Shown piece after piece: positions 1 to 5,550 of a stretch of 6,216 bases of DNA. The DNA comes from JBFLVQ01 sp040758525. GTDB lineage: Bacteria; Acidobacteriota; Blastocatellia; Chloracidobacteriales; JADJPF01. Location: positions 1 through 6,216 of the forward strand of contig JBFLVQ010000579.1 of assembly GCA_040758525.1 (NCBI GenBank), read 5' to 3'. The number at the start of each line of letters is the position of its first letter. Positions within the stretch are counted from its first letter, which is position 1. Position numbers and translations under genes: made by a program. Under the pieces are notes generated by a model. That model was not told the origin of the DNA. It saw only the letters and a program-made list of their open reading frames with translations, and ran no database searches.

Positions 1-61
1 TGATAATTCCATTATATAGATATATGTCCTGCGGGCTTTTCTCACTAACCGTACTATAACG
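1..61. other. Left-edge non-coding stretch
   Basis: The first six bases read TGATAA, which could be the tandem stop of a + strand gene cut off by the window edge, but nothing upstream is visible to test this. No reading frame, promoter or repeat is convincing here. The motif CCTGCGGGCTTTTC (28-41) looks like the right arm of a terminator, but no matching left arm is present inside the window. Confidence 0.3.
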
Positions 62-107
62 AAAAGAGAAAAATAAAGAGACCAATTCGGTCTCTTTTTA
101 TTTTCTC
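62..107. terminator. Bidirectional Rho-independent terminator
   Basis: A perfect 9-bp stem, AAAGAGACC (75-83) with GGTCTCTTT (89-97), encloses a 5-base loop, AATTC. On the + strand it runs into TTTTTATTTT (95-104). On the - strand it is followed by TTTATTTTTCTCTTTTC, so it can stop transcription in both directions. It lies about 30 bp past the stop codon of the second GAF gene and so closes that - strand operon. It could also end a + strand gene lying left of the window. Confidence 0.85.
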
Positions 108-126
108 TATTCTTGCTGGTTCTCTA

Positions 127-999
127 CTACTCTATAACTGCCCTTCGATTTGCTCTGGTATACAATTGTGCGCAGTGAATAGCGATTGCGGCATGTATAG
201 ATAATAGCTCGAATAGCTCCTCATCTACCGATGTGAAAGCAGGTTTTTCTGATGGTTGCTGAAATAGTATTAGTGCGCCAATGACTGATTGCATCAGTTT
301 TAATGGAATACAAGCGGTCACATTAGCTTCTTCGGGTAATCTTACTGCTGCCCCGGCCTGTTCAGCTAAATAGGTTCTTCCTGCTTTTACTGCCTGTGTG
401 ATCAGACCTGTACCAAGGCTGATAGTATGATAAGGAGTGGGATCAATACCACTAAACCACATTAATGATAGTGATAAATTGTCCGCACTAAGCTCCGAGA
501 TGATCATCTGTTGACAACCAACCTGACTATGTATTGTCTCATAGATAATGGTAAAGACTTCTGACAAGTCTAAAGACTCATGTAATCGATAACCTATCAT
601 ATAAAGATTGGCCAGACGCACATTCTCCTTGTTGATCTCGCCATAACTCTGCTTGAAGCTCTCATTTTCCATCTCCACAGCTAATACCTGTGGTCGCATA
701 CGCTCATAAGCACGGCGATGTAAGGCAAGATCTTTCTCAAGGGCAGGAATTTGTTCTTGCAATTGGCTAATCTCATCTTTTAATTGCGAAATCTCTAACT
801 GTAACTCTTTATTAAGCTGCAGTGAGTTCTGATTACGCGCTAGTTGCTGTTCTATCTTTAATCGCTCTTTTGCTAGCTCAGCGGTGAAAGACTGAAATCC
901 TTTTACCTCCTGGGCCAAATCAGGGGGTTCGGATGTTACTGTCATATTGTTTATCGTAGCGTGATTATCTGCTAACAAAATGTTATCCGATTTCTCCAT
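127..999 (-). CDS. Coiled-coil GAF-domain protein (second gene of GAF pair)
   Basis: This 290-residue protein is predicted to be cytoplasmic, with no signal peptide or membrane segment. Residues about 35-130 are a heptad-like, Glu/Gln/Leu/Lys-rich coiled coil, and residues about 130-280 form a single GAF domain. Visible landmarks are NLY...LHESLD (131-144) at the coil-to-GAF junction, LGTGLI (195-200), ACIPL (229-233), VIGA (239-242) and ELFELLSIHAAIAI (261-274). GAF domains bind small ligands or mediate dimerisation. No kinase, GGDEF, EAL, HD-GYP, AAA+ or DNA-binding output domain follows, so the function is unknown. The start is well supported: AAGGAGT lies 4 bases before the ATG and overlaps the TAA stop of the upstream paralogue, which suggests translational coupling. 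The gene ends in tandem TAG stops followed by a terminator. It is a clear paralogue of its neighbour. A flagella-related sensory or scaffold role is inferred only from context. Confidence 0.85.
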   Translation of the reverse strand: MEKSDNILLADNHATINNMTVTSEPPDLAQEVKGFQSFTAELAKERLKIEQQLARNQNSLQLNKELQLEISQLKDEISQLQEQIPALEKDLALHRRAYERMRPQVLAVEMENESFKQSYGEINKENVRLANLYMIGYRLHESLDLSEVFTIIYETIHSQVGCQQMIISELSADNLSLSLMWFSGIDPTPYHTISLGTGLITQAVKAGRTYLAEQAGAAVRLPEEANVTACIPLKLMQSVIGALILFQQPSEKPAFTSVDEELFELLSIHAAIAIHCAQLYTRANRRAVIE

Positions 1000-1008
1000 G
1001 AAGACTCC

Positions 1009-1998
1009 TTAAGAGACAGGCGATGACTGCAATTGTGCTGCCATTGCCTTGGCATGTAACTCAGCACCATAAAAGGCTATTGAGGCATGTGTTGACAAGA
1101 GTGTGAATAACTGATGATCTAGCTCCTCGAAGAGGGCCTTTTGCGAAAGTAACTGGAAGATCGCGATGGCACCAATCACCTGATCAAAGATAATCAATGG
1201 TATACAAGCAGATAGATATGCCTCGCTAGGCAACCTAGCATCATCCGGCTGACCAAGAAAGTAGGCCTCTGCTTGCGCCGCAACATTGCCAATCAGACCT
1301 GTGCCTAAAGGGATCTGCTGATAGAGCTTCACATCAATACCATGGCCAGCCAGTAGTGTAAGTGCCGAACGGTCATCATTCATCCTAAAGATGGCAACCT
1401 CTTCGGAACCTATGAAGTTGTGAACTATTTCAAAAATGCTCTCGATAACCTTCTGCTCATCGAGCGACTCGTGTAACTGGCAACTGGCTATATAGAGATT
1501 GGTAAGATTAAAGTTATGATGTTGGGCAGCATTGGCGATCTTTTCATGTATTATTGCTAATACTTCATGACGATCTAATAACAACAGACTGTGAAACTCC
1601 TGTTGCAAGAGGGTTCCGGTACTAGTACGTCGATTATTCGAACTCATCTGTTGCTCTAAGAAACGCCGGTTTATCACATCTATATTGGCGAGCTGTTGTT
1701 TCATGTGAGCAATCTGTTGCTGCATATAACTAGAGGATGCTTGCATAGCTAATAACAGTTCTAGCAATGCTGTCTTCTCAGTTTTTAGCAGCAACGCTAG
1801 TGCACGTTGATCGTCTCCTTGTGCCAAAGCTTCGCGTACGGTATTAGTCTGATCTTCTAAGCTCAGCCGTTTACGTTGTAGTGAAGCTGCCAAAGCCAGT
1901 AGCTCACCATTATCACTAGGAGTCACGCCCACCTCGGCAATTACTTCCAATGAAGCAGTATCAGCAAATATAGAAACTATTTTTTCACAGATGTTCAT
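1009..1998 (-). CDS. Coiled-coil GAF-domain protein (first gene of GAF pair)
   Basis: This 329-residue soluble protein is the promoter-proximal gene of the - strand pair. Residues 1-80 are helical and Leu/Ala-rich. Residues about 80-165 look like coiled coil with Gln-rich runs (YMQQQIAHMKQQ, 91-102). A single GAF domain spans about 165-315, marked by NLY...QLHESLD (167-180), LGTGLIG (231-237), LPSEAYLSACIPL (256-268), VIGAIAIFQ (274-282) and QLFTLLSTHASIAF (296-309). These landmarks align without large gaps to the downstream protein, while the N-terminal parts are unlike, so this is a duplication with diverged coils. No output domain is present. The ATG is preceded by AGAAGG about 10 bases upstream. 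A sigma-54-like promoter lies at 2042-2057, giving a predicted leader of about 33 nt. Function is unknown; sensing a ligand or partner for the divergently encoded polar flagellum system is a context-based inference. Confidence 0.85.
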   Translation of the reverse strand: MNICEKIVSIFADTASLEVIAEVGVTPSDNGELLALAASLQRKRLSLEDQTNTVREALAQGDDQRALALLLKTEKTALLELLLAMQASSSYMQQQIAHMKQQLANIDVINRRFLEQQMSSNNRRTSTGTLLQQEFHSLLLLDRHEVLAIIHEKIANAAQHHNFNLTNLYIASCQLHESLDEQKVIESIFEIVHNFIGSEEVAIFRMNDDRSALTLLAGHGIDVKLYQQIPLGTGLIGNVAAQAEAYFLGQPDDARLPSEAYLSACIPLIIFDQVIGAIAIFQLLSQKALFEELDHQLFTLLSTHASIAFYGAELHAKAMAAQLQSSPVS

Positions 1999-2041
1999 TG
2001 AATATGTACCTTCTGTTTTCTAACTATGAGCTGTTCATTCA

Positions 2042-2057
2042 AGCAAGCCATATACCA
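2042..2057 (-). promoter_or_regulatory. Putative sigma-54 promoter of the GAF operon
   Basis: Read on the - strand the sequence is TGGTAT-ATGGC-TTGCT. The sigma-54 consensus is TGGCAC-N5-TTGCW. The invariant GG (-24) and GC (-12) are exactly 10 bases apart and the -12 element is a full match; the -24 element matches at 4 of 6 bases. The predicted start of transcription is near 2031, leaving about 33 nt to the ATG at 1998. It is weaker than the flhF promoter, so a chance match cannot be excluded. Confidence 0.5.
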
Positions 2058-2164
2058 TAGTATGATAGACTACCTTGATTACATAAATAGCGGATGAATA
2101 ATAGGGTTTGATAAATTTAGAAAAATTACTAGTAGGCATAGATGCCGAAAGCCTGACGCTCCCT

Positions 2165-2178
2165 GTCAATGTCTTGAC
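2165..2178. promoter_or_regulatory. Palindrome resembling a FleQ-type enhancer-binding site
   Basis: The sequence GTCAATGTCTTGAC has perfect 5-bp arms (GTCAA and TTGAC) around a 4-base spacer. The arms and the 14-bp length match the FleQ box known from Pseudomonas (GTCaaTaaaTTGAC-like). It lies between the two divergent sigma-54 promoters, about 110 bp from the GAF -24 element and about 170 bp from the flhF -24 element, in the range used by enhancer-binding activators. Which activator binds is unknown, because no fleQ-like gene is in the window. Confidence 0.5.
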
Positions 2179-2349
2179 GTAAAAACCCTCAATTACTATT
2201 GTCATTAGCTAGATTTCTTGCTGCAGGAAGAGCCAATAAAATATCAACCAGAGCCAAGCCTGTCGCCGACAATATCTTAGCAACCATAGACAATACCCTT
2301 TTCTCCAGATCGCTTTTCGGCAAGATCGCCATTTTCCATTAGCGGCTTG

Positions 2350-2365
2350 CGGCACACAGCTTGCA
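2350..2365 (+). promoter_or_regulatory. Sigma-54 promoter of the flhF-flhG-fliA-fliM operon
   Basis: The sequence CGGCAC-ACAGC-TTGCA differs from the sigma-54 consensus TGGCAC-N5-TTGCA at a single base. GG at 2351-2352 and GC at 2363-2364 are separated by exactly 10 bases. The predicted transcription start is A2376, giving a leader of about 60 nt before the flhF ATG at 2436. RpoN control of flhF and fliA operons is well established in polarly flagellated bacteria, which supports the call. Confidence 0.82.
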
Positions 2366-2435
2366 CTTTCTCATCACAAACTGGAGTAAACGCGATTTAA
2401 GTTGTTTAACTATTAAGATAGATGGAATACCAATT

Positions 2436-3830
2436 ATGAATAATGAAAAGGTATACCGAGCTACTACCATGCGCGAGGCGCTAGAGAAGATCAAACATGA
2501 ATTGGGTGAGAGCGCGTTAGTGCTAGGACATCAGAAGGTGCGCACAGGAGGATTATGGGGAGTTGGCACACGCGAGTTGATCGAAGTACGTGCCGCTGCT
2601 AATCCCGCTGCTAGTGCGAAAAAGCCGCACCAGACTGCTAATAAGACCGATAGTGCGACTTCACAGACAGGATCAGCCTTAAATGGTCGTCTGGCTGCTC
2701 GTGCTTACTCAGGTGTAGTTACTAACTCAGATACACCTACACGCCGTTCAACAACAGAGCTGCCTCGTAATATTGAAGCGGCTGCAACTACTCCGCAGGT
2801 TGCTCTAGGTAACAGAACGGCTCCTACCTCTCGCAGCACAATAGCAAGCAATAATGATCAGACTATTGCTCATACTGGTTCGGTGGTAGGAGAACTGGCA
2901 CGCTTGCGTGCAGAACTGCGAGAACTCAAATTCTCAATCTCTATGCAAGACCGCCTCCCTATCAGCCAAACCCGTACCAGCTCTTTTGATAGCGATCCAG
3001 AGATTTATGATTCACCTTATTACGAAGCATATCTGGATCTAGTAAAGACAGGGCTTGCTCCAGAACAGTCAAAGCAGGCGATACAATTAGCCATTAAGCT
3101 TGCTGATAGATTTAATGGTTTCCGCAACAAGGAACAGGCTGCCCATTGTGCCTTAAGCCAATTTCTTAATACACGACTCTGCTTTGCCGAAGATCAACTG
3201 GCCATTAAACCCGATACTCCTGGTGCCCCAGTTGCGACCGTGTTCATAGGTCCGACTGGCGTAGGCAAGACCACTACAATTGCTAAATTAGCTGCCTTTG
3301 CGGCATTGCGAGCGCGACAACGTGTCGAACTGATTACGCTAGATACCTATCGTATTGCTGCCGTTGAACAGCTCAAGACTTATGCTGAACTGATTGGCGC
3401 CGGTTGCCATGTAGCTAGATCTGTAATCGAGTTGGACGCACTAACACGCCGCTTTGCTGGTCAAGCAACAATATTTGTTGATACGGCTGGCCGTAGCCCT
3501 CACGACATTGCTGATCAGTTAGAGTTAGCAGATTATTTACGCGGCGCCTGCGATCTACTCAAGTGTTTAGTATTGCAAGCAACCACACATCCACTCGATG
3601 CACAGATTGCCGTAAAGAAATTCTCCTGCTATGGCGCCGATCAACTTGTATTTACCAAACTAGATGAAACAGCGCGTCCAGGCGCGGTTGTAACGATCGC
3701 ACAGGATGCAGGGTTGCCACTTGTTTACCTATGTTCAGGACAACGTGTGCCGGAAGATTTAGAGTCTGCTACCGCAACTACGTTGACTGCTCGTATTCTA
3801 CGCGCCACTTCGTTGGCCGAAGCAGCATGA
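2436..3830 (+). CDS. flhF: Flagellar biosynthesis GTPase FlhF
   Basis: FlhF is an SRP-type GTPase (Ffh/FtsY family) that marks the site of flagellar assembly at the inner face of the membrane, usually at the cell pole. The 464-residue protein has the family layout. An N-terminal B domain starts MNNEKVYRATTMREALEKIK and runs to about residue 55. A Thr/Ala/Ser-rich, probably disordered linker covers about 56-150, followed by a helical N domain (about 190-260) and the GTPase domain. Motifs are G1 GPTGVGKTTT (272-281), DTYRIAAVEQL (303-313), G3 DTAGRSPHD (349-357), G4 TKLDE (407-411) and the C-terminal GQRVPEDL (435-442). The frame stays open upstream to a TTG at 2361, but that TTG lies inside the -12 element of the sigma-54 promoter, upstream of the predicted transcript. 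The ATG at 2436 gives the normal FlhF N-terminus and is preferred despite a weak upstream GGA. It is the first gene of the operon, followed by flhG after 13 bp. Confidence 0.95.
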   Translation: MNNEKVYRATTMREALEKIKHELGESALVLGHQKVRTGGLWGVGTRELIEVRAAANPAASAKKPHQTANKTDSATSQTGSALNGRLAARAYSGVVTNSDTPTRRSTTELPRNIEAAATTPQVALGNRTAPTSRSTIASNNDQTIAHTGSVVGELARLRAELRELKFSISMQDRLPISQTRTSSFDSDPEIYDSPYYEAYLDLVKTGLAPEQSKQAIQLAIKLADRFNGFRNKEQAAHCALSQFLNTRLCFAEDQLAIKPDTPGAPVATVFIGPTGVGKTTTIAKLAAFAALRARQRVELITLDTYRIAAVEQLKTYAELIGAGCHVARSVIELDALTRRFAGQATIFVDTAGRSPHDIADQLELADYLRGACDLLKCLVLQATTHPLDAQIAVKKFSCYGADQLVFTKLDETARPGAVVTIAQDAGLPLVYLCSGQRVPEDLESATATTLTARILRATSLAEAA

Positions 3831-3843
3831 AAGGTTAGTACTA

Positions 3844-4740
3844 ATGCGAGATAGAACGCCGATCCCTTCTTTGAGTCTGACCACTGCGCCACAATGCCTT
3901 CCGCTTAAGAGCGGATATAGCAAACCGCCTAAGCCATTGCCGCGTACGCGTACAATTGCCGTCACTAGCGGTAAAGGTGGTGTAGGCAAGACCAACTTTG
4001 TTGTTAATGTCACATTGGCGCTGGCAGCGCGAGGTAAATCTGTGACTATACTTGATGCTGATCTAGCACTGGCTAATGTCGATGTGCTGCTAGGGATAAA
4101 TCCTGCTTACCATATTGGTCATGTTCTTTCTGGTGAACGCTCATTTAATGAAATTGTTATACAGGTTGCCCAAGGAGTAAAGCTGATACCAGGCAGCAGT
4201 GGGATGGAAGAATTAACCGCACTCTCTCACAGTCAACATGATCAGATTATTACTGATCTAGAAGCATTGGATATGTCTTCCAACTATCTCTTTATAGATA
4301 CTGCTGCAGGAATTGCCAGCAATGTAATGGGTATTCTTTGTGCAGCTTCAGAAGTGATTGTTGTCACTATGCCAGAGCCTACCGCAATAATAGATAGTTA
4401 TGCCACAATAAAGGCATTGCATAAACATTCTCCTGCCAAACCGATCGGTATTGTTGTCAATGGTGTGATTGGTCTGAGTGATGCGGAACAGGCGTTTGAT
4501 CAGTTACGTGCTACGACAGGACGTTTTCTCAATCACCCGATCGAGTTTCTTGGCGCCATAATGCATGATGGCGAACTGGTAAAAGCCGTGCGCGAACAGG
4601 TACCCGTTGTCGAATTTGCCCCGCACTCTCCCGCCAGTCGTTCCATTCGCTTGATTGCTGAACATATCGATAATTTGCCAAATCAGGCTGATAAGTCAGA
4701 ACACTCTTTCTGGCGCTCGCTCGCGAAGATGAAATACTGA
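3844..4740 (+). CDS. flhG: Flagellum number regulator FlhG (MinD/ParA-family ATPase)
   Basis: FlhG (also YlxH, FleN or MinD2) is a membrane-cycling ATPase that partners FlhF and limits flagellar number. The 298-residue protein shows a deviant Walker A motif SGKGGVGKTN (42-51) with signature Lys44 and Lys49, the Walker A' motif DADLALANVD (71-80), a switch II segment FIDTAAGIA (150-158) with Asp152, and the GxVVNGV strand near 202-208. The C-terminus (SFWRSLAKMKY, 288-298) is short and could be the amphipathic membrane-targeting helix. Residues 1-36 are Pro/Arg-rich and lack the DQAxxLR-type motif by which FlhG of several species stimulates the FlhF GTPase. The upstream in-frame sequence back to a TGA at 3784 does not encode it either. 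Switch II reads DTAAG where many FlhG proteins have DTGAG. The ATG is preceded by AAAGG about 9 bases upstream. General MinD is excluded by the flagellar context. Confidence 0.92.
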   Translation: MRDRTPIPSLSLTTAPQCLPLKSGYSKPPKPLPRTRTIAVTSGKGGVGKTNFVVNVTLALAARGKSVTILDADLALANVDVLLGINPAYHIGHVLSGERSFNEIVIQVAQGVKLIPGSSGMEELTALSHSQHDQIITDLEALDMSSNYLFIDTAAGIASNVMGILCAASEVIVVTMPEPTAIIDSYATIKALHKHSPAKPIGIVVNGVIGLSDAEQAFDQLRATTGRFLNHPIEFLGAIMHDGELVKAVREQVPVVEFAPHSPASRSIRLIAEHIDNLPNQADKSEHSFWRSLAKMKY

Positions 4741-4768
4741 AAGGGCAAATTTTTCTTTTGGGATCTCT

Positions 4769-5536
4769 ATGTCAAAGATTGGGCTCATTAATTCTTACAA
4801 TACTTTCTACACGAGCACTGCCAATGCTGAGCGAGATACTCTTATTGAGGCACATTTGCCACAAATAAAATATATCGCTGAGCGGATCGCAGCAAGAATA
4901 CCATTCGCAATTGATCTAGGCGATCTTGTTGGAGCAGGTATTCTAGGCTTACTTGATGCGGTCGATAGGTTTGATCCCACACGGGGAGTACTCTTCAAAA
5001 CCTATGCCGAAGCGCGTATACGAGGCGCGATATTAGATAGCCTACGTGAAATGGATTGGGTACCACGTGCACTGCGTCGGCGTGCACGTGAGGTTTCTGC
5101 TGCATATGCACAATTGGAACAGCAGTATGGCCGACCTGCTAGTGAAGAAGAGGTAGCGGCTGCGCTCAATCTGCCCTTATCAGAATTCCATCTATTACTA
5201 GGCGAATTACGTGGTCTTACGGTTACTACACTTGATAGTGAAGATGAAAAGGATGGCGTCTCATTAGCTAAGCAGATACAGGATGACTTGGCTTATATAC
5301 CTTCTGCTTTATATGAACGTAATGAGATGCGTGAACGATTGATTGGTGCAGTAGAACGCCTGCCCGAGCGCGAACGTCAAGTAATTGCGCTCTATTATGT
5401 CGAAGAATTAACTATGAAAGAGATTGGCAGCGTGCTCAATATTACTGAATCACGTGTGTCTCAACTCCATACCAAAGCAATATTACGCTTGCGTACCGCA
5501 TTGACACCCGATCAGGTTAATGCTGCTAATAATTGA
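4769..5536 (+). CDS. fliA: Flagellar RNA polymerase sigma factor FliA (sigma-28)
   Basis: This alternative sigma factor directs RNA polymerase to late flagellar, motor and chemotaxis genes. At 255 residues it is a normal-length FliA/WhiG family member. Region 2 spans about 26-100 and includes DLVGAGILGLLDAVDRFDP (52-70) and the diagnostic FKTYAEARIRGAILDSLREM (76-95) followed by DWVPR. Region 3 covers about 105-160 (RPASEEEVAAAL, 122-133). Region 4 covers about 185-245, with LPERERQVIALYYVEELTMK (198-217) and the recognition helix-turn-helix EIGSVLNITESRVSQLHTKA (218-237). The ATG has only a weak ribosome site (GGGAT, 4-base spacer), 28 bp after flhG, so translation may depend on the flhG message. 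It is probably transcribed from the sigma-54 promoter ahead of flhF, which would place it in the middle tier of the flagellar cascade. No anti-sigma gene (flgM) is in view. Confidence 0.95.
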   Translation: MSKIGLINSYNTFYTSTANAERDTLIEAHLPQIKYIAERIAARIPFAIDLGDLVGAGILGLLDAVDRFDPTRGVLFKTYAEARIRGAILDSLREMDWVPRALRRRAREVSAAYAQLEQQYGRPASEEEVAAALNLPLSEFHLLLGELRGLTVTTLDSEDEKDGVSLAKQIQDDLAYIPSALYERNEMRERLIGAVERLPERERQVIALYYVEELTMKEIGSVLNITESRVSQLHTKAILRLRTALTPDQVNAANN

Positions 5537-5542
5537 AGGAGG
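5536..5542 (+). promoter_or_regulatory. Ribosome binding site fixing the fliM GTG start
   Basis: AAGGAGG overlaps the last base of the fliA TGA stop and is followed by 8 bases before GTG at 5551. It is the strongest ribosome site in the + strand operon. It supports a GTG start for fliM, because no ATG occurs in the first 115 codons of that frame. Confidence 0.8.
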
Positions 5543-5550
5543 CTGCAATC

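Larger units (their letters stand above)
1999..2435. other. Divergent regulatory region between GAF operon and flhF operon
   Basis: This 437-bp stretch separates the two divergent operons. It contains a sigma-54-like promoter toward the GAF genes (2042-2057), a 14-bp palindrome resembling a FleQ-type site (2165-2178) and a strong sigma-54 promoter toward flhF (2350-2365). Two short direct repeats are also visible: AATTACTA at 2124-2131 and 2191-2198, and AGATCGC at 2307-2313 and 2323-2329. No RNA gene or mobile element was seen. A 32-codon - strand reading frame (2189-2287) is noted among the findings but not called as a gene. Confidence 0.8.

Noticed and set aside
2073..2250. Possible IHF sites (TATCAA/AATCAA cores) between the divergent promoters
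   Set aside because: None of the cores is followed by the TTR half of the consensus at the right spacing, and such cores are common in AT-rich DNA.
2265..2272. GCCGACAA, resembling the sigma-28 -10 element GCCGATAA, on the + strand
   Set aside because: The nearest TAAA (2237-2240) is 24 bases upstream instead of about 15, and the bases at the right distance do not match a -35 element.
2896..2912. Sigma-54-like TGGCAC...GTGCA inside flhF
   Set aside because: The GG to GC spacing is 11 rather than the strict 10 bases, and it lies within coding sequence far from a gene start.
3798..4013. 71-codon frame on the - strand across the flhF/flhG junction
   Set aside because: It lies opposite the FlhG P-loop coding region, has no family resemblance and is a shadow of a well-supported gene.
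4807..4998. 63-codon - strand frame opposite fliA
   Set aside because: It is antisense to the conserved sigma region 2 and its composition matches a shadow frame.
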